A stretch of DNA of 45,855 bases from Polyangia bacterium (GTDB lineage Bacteria; Myxococcota_A; Polyangia; Nannocystales; Nannocystaceae), in contig JAUHWG010000049.1 of assembly GCA_030424595.1 (NCBI GenBank), positions 1 through 45,855 on the forward strand, read 5' to 3'. How positions within the stretch are numbered: the first letter of the stretch is position 1; each line of letters begins with the position of its first letter. Below, one piece after another: positions 34,187-40,963 of this stretch. The position numbers and the translations under genes were made by a program. A model generated the notes under the pieces. That model made no database searches, had not been told where the DNA came from, and saw only the letters and a program-made list of their open reading frames with translations.

Positions 34187-34261
34187 GCTAACCGAGCTGA
34201 ACAAATCGGCCAACCTCGAGGCGCTCTCGTCGATTGTAGGCGGACAGACCCGTAGCGTATC

Positions 34262-35944
34262 GTGGCTGGGCCTATGCTGCTGACGGCCCCACTGGTACTC
34301 ACCCTGCTCTCGCCGGCGCCGGCCGAGCTAGAGGCGAAGGTTCAGTCGATCTTCGACGACAAGTGTACGAGCTGCCATGACGATGGCGACGACCTCGTGC
34401 TCGCAGGCTCCCTCACCCCGCTCCTCAAGCTGAAGGGGGAGACCGGCAAGCCGATGGTCGTCCCCGGCAAGCCTGGCGAGAGCTACCTGATGGCGAAGCT
34501 CATCGGCGAGAACATCGAGGGAGATCCGATGCCGATGGGCGACGATCCCCTGCCGAAGTCCGAGATGGATGACGTCAAGGCCTGGATCGTCTCCCTCGCC
34601 CCGCCCGCGGCCGAGCCCGCCGCGGAGCCCAAGGCCGCCGCCAAGGCCCCGGTCGTCCCCGCCGGTCCCTCCTCGGCGGAGCTCGAGCCCAAGCTCCTCG
34701 CGCTCTTCGACGACAAGTGCAACATGTGCCACGACGAGGGCGCCGAAGAGGTCGTGCTCGCCGGCTCCCTCGCCCACCTGACGAAGACCAACGGCGCCAC
34801 GGGCAAGCCCTTCATCGTCGCCGGCGATGTCGAGGGCTCCTACCTTTGGAGCAAGCTCGTCGCCAGCTCCGACATGAAGGGCGAGCAGATGCCGATGGGC
34901 GACGATCCCCTGCCGGCGGAGGAGCTCGACCTCGTCAGGGAGTACATCGCCGCGCTCGGGCGTGAGGCCGCGGCCGCGGCCGCTCCACCGACCGAAGGAC
35001 CCGCCGAGGTCGGCGGCAGCGTCGAGGTCGGCACGGACACCCCACCGCCGGTCCCCGAAGAGGACGACGAGGCCCCCGCGAAGCGGGGAAAGCAGCCGTT
35101 CCACGGCACATTCCAGCACAACCTGCCGACCACAGGCACCCTCGGCAAGCGCAAGTTCGAGTTCCGGATGGACCACCGCTTCGGCCGGATCGGCACCGAG
35201 CGCGGCGCCTTCGGCCTCGACGCCGGCGTGGTCATGAGCGCCGGCTTCGCCTACGGCATCATGGACGGCTGGGACGTCCTGCTCCGCCGCAGCAACTCGC
35301 GCAAGGGCTACGAGCTCGGGACCAAGTTCATCGCCATCCGCCAGGAGAACGGCGCCCCCCTGAGCCTCGGCGGCTACACCTCGATCGAGTACTACCGCGA
35401 CTACGACACCAACACCGCCAACCCGGTCTCCGGCAACTTCCAGGCGATGCTCAGCCGGCTCTGGTTCGAGCGCTGGAGCACGATGCTCCTGGTCGGCTAC
35501 TACCTGCGGACCAACCACGCCGCCAACATCACCGTCGACTTTGACGACGGCGCCGGACCGGTGGCCGCCAAGGACACCCGCAACACCCTCAATGTCGGCC
35601 TGGCGTCGTCGGTCTGGCTCGGCAAGCGCAAGCGCTGGGGCGTCGACATGGAGTACATCTTCCCGATCCCCGCCGACGTCTTCCACTACAACGGCGACAA
35701 GTCGGACCCGAACGGGGCGAACATCGGCTCCTGGTCGCTGGGCGGCTCCTACAGCTCAGGGCTCCACTTCTTCCAGATCTTCTTCGCCAACACGCGGGAG
35801 ATCCACACCAACCTCTACGCCCCCGGCGGCCAGACCAAAAACCCCTTTGAGAACCGCGGCAACTTCTTCCTCGGCTTCAACCTGAGCCGCAAATGGACGA
35901 TCAAGGAACGAAAGAACCGCAAGACGAAGAAGGAGGCCAAGTAA
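34262..35944 (+). CDS. Two cytochrome c domains fused to a DUF5777 beta-barrel
   Basis: A 560-residue exported protein with GTG start. Signal peptide MAGPMLLTAPLVLTLLSPAPA is cleaved near residue 21. Two similar domains follow, each a planctomycete-type cytochrome c: haem motif C35-T-S-C38-H39 with distal Met in GDPMPMGDDPLP, and C153-N-M-C156-H157 with GEQMPMGDDPLP. A Pro/Ala linker separates them. After an acidic linker, residues about 270-560 form a DUF5777 beta-barrel (KFEFRMDHRFGRIGTERGAFGLDAG, YGIMDGWDVLLRRSN, FEFxMDHRFG-like start and alternating strands to the aromatic C-terminus). The barrel should sit in the outer membrane with the haems on one side. The arrangement suggests an electron conduit. 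Its TAA overlaps the ATG of the next frame. Confidence 0.88.
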   Translation: MAGPMLLTAPLVLTLLSPAPAELEAKVQSIFDDKCTSCHDDGDDLVLAGSLTPLLKLKGETGKPMVVPGKPGESYLMAKLIGENIEGDPMPMGDDPLPKSEMDDVKAWIVSLAPPAAEPAAEPKAAAKAPVVPAGPSSAELEPKLLALFDDKCNMCHDEGAEEVVLAGSLAHLTKTNGATGKPFIVAGDVEGSYLWSKLVASSDMKGEQMPMGDDPLPAEELDLVREYIAALGREAAAAAAPPTEGPAEVGGSVEVGTDTPPPVPEEDDEAPAKRGKQPFHGTFQHNLPTTGTLGKRKFEFRMDHRFGRIGTERGAFGLDAGVVMSAGFAYGIMDGWDVLLRRSNSRKGYELGTKFIAIRQENGAPLSLGGYTSIEYYRDYDTNTANPVSGNFQAMLSRLWFERWSTMLLVGYYLRTNHAANITVDFDDGAGPVAAKDTRNTLNVGLASSVWLGKRKRWGVDMEYIFPIPADVFHYNGDKSDPNGANIGSWSLGGSYSSGLHFFQIFFANTREIHTNLYAPGGQTKNPFENRGNFFLGFNLSRKWTIKERKNRKTKKEAK

Positions 35945-35964
35945 TGCTCACCTCAAGGTCTCCC

Positions 35965-36130
35965 CTAGCAGCCCGCGGCAAGAGTCCCGCGCGCTCTCAC
36001 TTGCCCTCGCCGTCCCTCTCGAATCGGCCAAAACCTGCACTACGGCCCGGTACAGCGGCGTTTCACCCGAGCCAAGAGGACCGACGATTGCGGCGCGAGA
36101 GCACACGCGACTTTCACCACGGGCTGCTAG
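35965..36130. mobile_element. Palindromic element copy A (MITE-like)
   Basis: A 166-bp element whose two ends are inverted copies (ctagcagcccg at 35965, and cgggctgctag ending 36130). Its reverse complement aligns end to end with copy B (44301-44467), including the central gaaacgccgctgtac, differing by substitutions and by one 12-base indel on each arm. The inner arms also pair (cctctcg / cgagagg-type), so the strand can fold into one long hairpin. No coding sequence for a transposase is inside. It occupies the start of the downstream lipoprotein gene. Confidence 0.85.
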
Positions 36131-36930
36131 GACTCGCGGCGTTCGCCGCTCTCTCGCTCACCTTCGGTGGTTGCGGTGATCTGGCCCCCCTCGACGGCTC
36201 CGGCGAGACCGGCGGATCGTCGGTCCCCGCGGAGGTCGAGGCGGCCTTCGCCGGCTCCTGCGCGACCCCGGGCTGTCACGACTCCGCCAGCCGCGCTGGC
36301 GGGCTCTCGCTCGACGCCGCCGACCTGGGGTCGCTGATCGGGAAGCCGGCCATGAACTCCGACCTTCCTCTCGTCGAGATCGGCAACATCCAGGGCTCCT
36401 ACCTAGCGATCAAGATGCTCCCCGACGATGTGATCTCGGCCTACGGCCTGACTCGCAACGGCGGGCGGATGCCGACCACCCAGGACTTCACCAACCCGAA
36501 CAACGCGACGATCCTCGCCTGGATCGCCGGCGCGGAGTTCCCGGACGACGGCGGCGACACGGACGGTACGGGCAGCACCGGCAGCACCGGCAGCACCGGC
36601 GACGGGGTGCTGACCTTCGACGGCGACGTCTGGCCGATCTTCTCGGTGAGCTGTAGCTGTCACTTCGCCGCCGCCGACCCCGGCGCCAACGGTGACCTCT
36701 CATTCCCGGAGGCCGACGCCTACGCCAACCTCGTCGGCGTCGCCTCGCCGAGCGTCCCCGGTCTCAACCTGATCGAGCCCAACGAGCCCGAGAACTCCTA
36801 TCTCTTCCAGAAGCTCAACAACACCCAGGGAGAGGTCGGCGGTTCCGGCACGCAGATGCCACCTGGCGGGCTCTCCGACGCTCAGATCCAGCTCATTGAA
36901 GACTGGATCCTCGCCGGCGCGCCCGAGTAG
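36088..36930 (+). CDS. Cytochrome c-like lipoprotein with two haem-site motifs
   Basis: I choose TTG 36088: AGAGGA (36075-36080) lies exactly seven bases upstream, and the frame then opens with a lipoprotein signal (MRRESTRDFHHGLLGLAAFAALS, Cys at 29). An alternative ATG at 35944 overlaps the previous stop (TAATG) but adds 48 residues of implausible sequence from the palindromic element. The 280-residue protein has two cytochrome-like domains. The first motif is CATPGCHD (CX4CH instead of CXXCH), with distal Met in GGRMPT; the second is CSCH (CXCH), with distal Met in GTQMPPGG. A GSTGST linker separates them. Whether these variant sites bind haem covalently is unclear. It forms an operon with the cytochrome-barrel gene. 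Confidence 0.75.
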   Translation: MRRESTRDFHHGLLGLAAFAALSLTFGGCGDLAPLDGSGETGGSSVPAEVEAAFAGSCATPGCHDSASRAGGLSLDAADLGSLIGKPAMNSDLPLVEIGNIQGSYLAIKMLPDDVISAYGLTRNGGRMPTTQDFTNPNNATILAWIAGAEFPDDGGDTDGTGSTGSTGSTGDGVLTFDGDVWPIFSVSCSCHFAAADPGANGDLSFPEADAYANLVGVASPSVPGLNLIEPNEPENSYLFQKLNNTQGEVGGSGTQMPPGGLSDAQIQLIEDWILAGAPE

Positions 36931-36968
36931 CTCGGCGCCGATCCGCGCGACGGCGACGACGACGACCG

Positions 36969-37001
36969 AGCACGCCTCTGTCCCTTTGGACAGGGCGTGC
37001 T
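36969..37001 (+). terminator. Terminator after the cytochrome operon
   Basis: agcacgcc-ctgtcc (36969-36983, one T bulged) pairs with ggacag-ggcgtgct (36988-37001) over 14 positions around a CTTT loop, followed by tcgtcgttctcc. It lies 38 bp after the stop codon, facing the convergent DUF1295 gene. Confidence 0.78.
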
Positions 37002-37025
37002 TCGTCGTTCTCCGCAGCTGAGCCC

Positions 37026-37091
37026 AGCTCGGCCCCAGCTCGGCCCCAGCTCGGCCCCAGCTCGGCCCCAGCTCGGCCCCAGCTCGGCCGC
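37026..37091. repeat. 11-bp tandem repeat, six copies
   Basis: agctcggcccc repeats at 37026, 37037, 37048, 37059, 37070 and 37081; the last copy ends gc. It lies between convergent genes. The period is close to one DNA helical turn and not a multiple of three. Confidence 0.92.
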
Positions 37092-37168
37092 AGCCGGTGG
37101 CGCCCCTCGGGGCCCTCTACTGCCCTGCGTCTCTCCTCTCTGCCCTCTCTGCCCTGTGTCCGGAGCCG

Positions 37169-37957
37169 CTAGCGGTCCTTCGGCGGCCACGGGAAGAACG
37201 CCGAGGTCCGGCGGACGTACGCCTCGTAGCCGGGCTTGCTCCTGCGAAGCCCCCGCTCTAGGAGCGCGACCCCGGAGACCTTGATGATGAGCCCCGTCAT
37301 CAGCAGCGCCCCGAGGACCGGCAGATAGGACCCCGCGGCGACGCTGAAGAGCCCGTAGGCCCACCAGCAGGCGGCGTCGCCGAAGTAGTTCGGGTGCCGA
37401 GTGTAGCGCCACAGCCCGGTCGTCAGCAGCTCGCCCGGCCGACGCCGCCGCTTGAAGCGGGCGAGCTGGAGATCACCGCCTGCCTCAAAGACCATACCGA
37501 CGATCCAGACCGCGACCGCGAGGCCATCGATCCACCCCAGCGGACCTCCGCCGAGCTGAGCCCCGAGGAGCGGCGCGCCGATCAGCCAGGAGAGAACCCC
37601 CTGGAGGAGGAAGACCTGAAAGAAGCTGAACCACCAGTAGCGCTCCGGCCCGTAGTGCCGGCGGAAGGCCTGGTAGCGGGGATCCTCCGCGCCGTCCCCC
37701 TGGAGGTGGTTGCGCCACAGCAGGTGGAGCGAGAGGCGAAGCCCCCAGATCGTCACGAGAACCGCCACCAGGAGCTTCCTCGCCGGCCAGCCCCCCTCCG
37801 CCTGGACAAAGTAGAACCACGCCGAGAGAACAAAGCTCATCCCCCAGAAGGAGTCGACGATCCCGGCGTTGCGGAGGCGCACGCTGAGGAGCCAGAGGCC
37901 CGTCATCGCCCCGAGGATGACTCCTAGGCTGCCCGCGTAGATCGCCGTCGTGCTCAT
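37169..37957 (-). CDS. DUF1295 membrane protein (steroid 5-alpha-reductase-like fold)
   Basis: From ATG 37955-37957 (MSTTAIYAGSLGVILGAM) the protein has 262 residues; a longer frame to 38104 crosses a tandem repeat. About seven hydrophobic segments are visible. The C-terminal motif GLWRYTRHPNYFGDAACWWAYG is the signature shared with DUF1295 and isoprenylcysteine carboxyl methyltransferase/5-alpha-reductase relatives, where the RHPNYF block binds the cofactor. Family members reduce or methylate lipid-like substrates, mostly unassigned in bacteria. The C-terminus ends in YEAYVRRTSAFFPWPPK, matching the family. No partner gene is evident. Confidence 0.88.
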   Translation of the reverse strand: MSTTAIYAGSLGVILGAMTGLWLLSVRLRNAGIVDSFWGMSFVLSAWFYFVQAEGGWPARKLLVAVLVTIWGLRLSLHLLWRNHLQGDGAEDPRYQAFRRHYGPERYWWFSFFQVFLLQGVLSWLIGAPLLGAQLGGGPLGWIDGLAVAVWIVGMVFEAGGDLQLARFKRRRRPGELLTTGLWRYTRHPNYFGDAACWWAYGLFSVAAGSYLPVLGALLMTGLIIKVSGVALLERGLRRSKPGYEAYVRRTSAFFPWPPKDR

Positions 37958-37983
37958 CGCCTGAGCACCATAGCAGGCTCGAC

Positions 37984-38041
37984 GATCCGCCCCTGTCCGC
38001 ACGTCGATCCGCCCGACGATCCGCCCGACGATCCGCCCTCG
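37984..38041. repeat. 12-bp tandem repeat
   Basis: gatccgcccgac occurs at 38006, 38018 and (with a variant end) 38030, and a related copy begins at 37984. It lies just upstream of the DUF1295 start. Confidence 0.75.
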
Positions 38042-38115
38042 CTCCGGGCCGGGCCCCGCCGCCTCCGCGGACGAGGACACCCGACCGCTAGAGACAGCAG
38101 CCAACGCCCGCCAAC

Positions 38116-38166
38116 TGTCACATTACGTAGTGTCAGATTCGGCTCGAAGAGGGTGACGTAGTGTCA
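38116..38166. promoter_or_regulatory. Paired operator-like motif, 31-bp spacing
   Basis: The 11-mer acgtagtgtca occurs exactly at 38125-38135 and 38156-38166, 31 bp apart (about three helical turns). Each is preceded by a TGTCAC or GTGAC sequence, so site two reads gtgac-gtagt-gtcac (palindromic) and site one is a longer version with TGTCAC at 38116-38121. A third, weaker gtgac lies at about 38186. The spacing suggests two dimers on one DNA face, upstream of the small membrane gene at 38347 and divergent from the DUF1295 gene. Confidence 0.65.
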
Positions 38167-38346
38167 CTTTTCTCCCTCTCGAGGGGTGACGCATGGGCAG
38201 ATAGGGCGCCTCTGCGCCCCTACGATCGACCTTTGTGCAAACCTTGCCGACACGATCCTCTTTCAGATGGGCCTCTCCATCCGCTAGATTATCAAGGCGG
38301 AGGGGAATGGCGTGTAGGCCGACTTACCCCCCTCTGAGGAGCCGTT

Positions 38347-38469
38347 ATGACCATTTTCTCGATTTCCATTCTGATCGGCGTCACGATCTTCAACACGATC
38401 CTCTTCTCGTTCCTCTTCTCGTACATCCGTCGCCACGCGAGCCTCGAGATGTCGACCTCGTCGAGGTAG
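38347..38469 (+). CDS. Small single-pass membrane protein (40 residues)
   Basis: ATG 38347 is preceded by GAGGAG six bases upstream, one of the best ribosome binding sites in the window. The 40-residue product begins MTIFSISILIGVTIFNTILF, continues as one hydrophobic helix to about residue 26, and ends with a positive, Ser-rich tail (YIRRHASLEMSTSSR). Third codon positions are nearly all G or C, as in real genes here, despite the AT-rich-looking amino acids. Membrane topology by positive-inside would place the C-terminus in the cytoplasm. I know no homologue. A pair of operator-like repeats and a hairpin (agggcgc / gcgcccc, 38203-38220) lie upstream. It stands alone. Confidence 0.65.
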   Translation: MTIFSISILIGVTIFNTILFSFLFSYIRRHASLEMSTSSR

Positions 38470-38841
38470 GTCCGGCCGCTGGCGCTCGCCTCGGACGGGG
38501 CGCCCGCCGACCCGGAGGATAGGGCGAGCCGCTCCCCGACCACAGGCCCCCACCGCGACGCGCGTGCGTCGGGACGACGCTCGACGGCGACCTCAACGGT
38601 CGCCGTCCTCATGTGGGCTGCACGATCGACGGGGGACACGACAGGAGGCTCGTCGACGGCCGCGTCGATCCGACGACAAACCCAGCGCTCACCGCCCGTC
38701 GCGAGCGTCCCCCGCGGTCGCCTCACGCCCATCGCTCGCAGGCTACGCCCGTCGCGAATCACGAGGTGAGCGCTCGCCCGTGCGGCTCCGGTCGAAGCGA
38801 AGCTCGAGCTCCATGTCCTCGACGCTCTCCGGACCCCCGAT
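38470..38841. other. 370-bp gap with degenerate repeat copy
   Basis: No intact gene. The minus strand right after pyrF opens with ATG 38812-38814 (MELELRFDRSRTGERSP, 23 codons to a TAG), and a second frame stays open further on. The stretch 38752-38814 resembles the ends of the big inverted repeat at the right of the window (gaggtgagcgctc then cggtcgaagcg). I read the area as a decayed repeat copy, not a gene. Confidence 0.4.
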
Positions 38842-39567
38842 CTAGAGGGCCGTCGCGATCTCGGCGACGATCGCGTCCGCAGCCGCGACAGGATCATCGG
38901 CCTTGAGGATCGGCCGCCCGACGACCAGGTGGGTCGCCCCGCTCGTGATCGCCTGCGCCGGCGTCACGACCCGGCGTTGATCCCCGGCAGCCGCGCTCGC
39001 AGGCCGGACCCCAGGGACCACCCGCGCGAGCTCCGGGGCGATCGCGGCGACGCGGGCGACCTCCGCCCCGCTGCAGACGATCCCTGCACAGCCAGCCTCG
39101 CGAGCGCAGGCCGCACGGAGCTCGACCAGGGAGGCGGGATCGCGGGTGTGCCCCGCCTCGACGCAGGCCGCCGCGTCCTGACTCGTGAGCACCGTCACTG
39201 CGAGGATCCCGAGCGAGTCGCCGGCCTCCTCGACGCAGGCCCGCAGGTGGTCGATCCCGGAGCCCGCGTGGACGGTCAGGAAGTGGACCCCGAGGCCCCT
39301 CGCCGACCGGATCGCGCCGCGCATCGTGTTGGGGATGTCGTGGAGCTTGAGGTCGAGGAAGATCGCGAGCTCCGGCGCCGCCCGACGCAGGCGCTCGACC
39401 ACCGAGGGACCCTCGGCGACGAAGAGCTGGAGCCCGACCTTGAGCATGCCGACGTGGCCGCGCAGACGCTCGGCGGCGGCGAGGGCTGCGTCGGCGTCGG
39501 CGACGTCGATCGCCGCGATCAGGCGGTCGCGGGCAGGATGGGAGGAGGTCGGGCGAGCGGGCTTCAT
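38842..39567 (-). CDS. pyrF: Orotidine 5'-phosphate decarboxylase
   Basis: From ATG 39565-39567 (MKPARPTSSHPARDRLIAAIDVAD) the protein has 241 residues. The catalytic Asp-Lys-Asp motif FLDLKLHDIPNT is intact. The N-terminal strand LIAAIDVADADAA, the middle LTVHAGSG, and the C-terminal phosphate-binding VTPAQAITSGATHLVVGRPIL complete the TIM-barrel fold. It converts OMP to UMP, the last step of pyrimidine synthesis. The other pyr genes are not in the window. An earlier GTG at 39604-39606 would add 13 residues. It is divergent from the beta-lactamase-family gene. Confidence 0.94.
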   Translation of the reverse strand: MKPARPTSSHPARDRLIAAIDVADADAALAAAERLRGHVGMLKVGLQLFVAEGPSVVERLRRAAPELAIFLDLKLHDIPNTMRGAIRSARGLGVHFLTVHAGSGIDHLRACVEEAGDSLGILAVTVLTSQDAAACVEAGHTRDPASLVELRAACAREAGCAGIVCSGAEVARVAAIAPELARVVPGVRPASAAAGDQRRVVTPAQAITSGATHLVVGRPILKADDPVAAADAIVAEIATAL

Positions 39568-39652
39568 CGGCGGCGCATCATGACCGGCCGGGCCCTCCTC
39601 GCGCAACTCCGGGGGGGGGGGCCACAGCGCCGGTCCATGGCAAGCTCCCGCT

Positions 39653-40801
39653 ATGCGCCCCGATCCCCGCCAGGACCTCTTTGATCACCTCGAGGCGGCG
39701 ACCCGCGACGGCGTCTTTCCGGGCTGCGTCGCCCTCGTCTCCGCCGGCGGCGCGCAGCTCTACCACGAGGGCCACGGGGTCTACGCCAGCCACCCGCGGG
39801 CGCCGATGACCGGGGTCCGGGTCCGCCGCGAGACCGTCTACGATCTCGCCTCGTTGACCAAGGTCCTGTCGACGACGACGCTGACCGCGATCGCCGTCTC
39901 CGAGGGGCTCGTCGACCTCGACACGCCCGTCCCGAGCCCGTGGTCGAAGGCCTGCCTCGGCGCGCGGCTCGGCGACCTCCTGACCCATAGCGCAGGTCTC
40001 GAGGCGCACCGGGAGTACTTCGCCGCCTTCGCCGGTCGGGCCCCTGTCGGAGCCGCGCCGATCCTCGAGGCGATCTGCGAGACCCCGCCGGCGGCGGCCC
40101 CGGGCGAGCGCACGGTCTACAGCGATCTCGGCTTTATCATCCTCGGCGCCTGGCTGGAGCGCCTCTTCGACGAGACGCTCGATCGCCTCTTCGAGAACCG
40201 GATCGCCTGGCCGCTCGGGCTCGACCGCAGGCCGGTCCCGAGGATCGGCTACCACCGGCTCGGCGAGGTGCGGGGACCGACCGCGGACGAGGAGCGCGCT
40301 GTCGCGCCGACCGAGCTGTACGACATGACCCTGCACCCCGACGGGGAGCCGAGCTACTTCGCCGTCCGCCGCCCGGTCCGCTGCGCCCACTACGAGGTCC
40401 ACGACGACAACGCCTACGCGATGGGCGGGGTCGCAGGACATGCGGGGCTCTTCGGCGACGCGGAGGCGGTCGCAGAGATCGCCCGCGTCTGGCTCCGCGG
40501 CGGCCTAGGGCTGGACAGGCGCCTGCGAGAGCGCTTCTGGGCGACCTCAAAGCTCCCGGGATCGACCCGTCGCTTCGGCTGGGACGGGACCTCGGAGGGG
40601 GGCTCGACCGGCGGCGCGTTCTCCTCTGCGACCGTCGGTCACCTCGGCTACACCGGGTGCAGCCTTTGGATCGACCCGCAGCCCGAGTCGGCGCCGCGGA
40701 TCGTCATCCTCCTGAGCAACCGCGTCCACCCCAGGCGTCAGAGCCCCGCGATCACCGCCTTTCGCCCGCTCTTCCACCGCCTCTGCGCCCGCCTCGAGTG
40801 A
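39653..40801 (+). CDS. Serine beta-lactamase family protein
   Basis: A 382-residue protein of the class C beta-lactamase-like superfamily. Catalytic elements visible are SLTK (SxxK, in VYDLASLTKVLST), Tyr in TVYSDLGFI (YSD in place of YxN) and HLGYTGCS near the C-terminus (HxG in place of KTG). These variants are normal for esterase- or peptidase-type members. The N-terminus (MRPDPRQDLFDHLEAATRDG) lacks a signal peptide, so it is cytoplasmic unless processed otherwise. The substrate is unknown; antibiotic resistance is not implied. It is divergent from pyrF and in the same direction as the histidine kinase, with 160 bp between. Confidence 0.86.
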   Translation: MRPDPRQDLFDHLEAATRDGVFPGCVALVSAGGAQLYHEGHGVYASHPRAPMTGVRVRRETVYDLASLTKVLSTTTLTAIAVSEGLVDLDTPVPSPWSKACLGARLGDLLTHSAGLEAHREYFAAFAGRAPVGAAPILEAICETPPAAAPGERTVYSDLGFIILGAWLERLFDETLDRLFENRIAWPLGLDRRPVPRIGYHRLGEVRGPTADEERAVAPTELYDMTLHPDGEPSYFAVRRPVRCAHYEVHDDNAYAMGGVAGHAGLFGDAEAVAEIARVWLRGGLGLDRRLRERFWATSKLPGSTRRFGWDGTSEGGSTGGAFSSATVGHLGYTGCSLWIDPQPESAPRIVILLSNRVHPRRQSPAITAFRPLFHRLCARLE

Positions 40802-40963
40802 CCCTGGACCTCACTCGTCGGGGACGTCGGCAGGCGTCGAGGAGGACCTCGACGAGCTGTCCACAAGCGCATGAAAGAACGGCCCAGAGCCGCCTGCGCG
40901 CCCTTCCGCGCCCCACCTCGCCTAGCCGCAGCGCGACCGCCTGTGCGAGTATCGAAGAGCACG

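Noticed and set aside
35944..36087. ATG start of the cytochrome lipoprotein at the TAATG overlap
   Set aside because: It would place 48 residues of element-derived sequence ahead of the signal peptide, whereas TTG 36088 has a proper ribosome site and gives a normal lipoprotein signal. I cannot fully exclude it.
38292..38897. 201-residue minus-strand gene downstream of pyrF
   Set aside because: It would overlap the end of pyrF and lie antisense to the well-supported 40-residue gene; its sequence resembles decayed repeat and no domain is recognisable.
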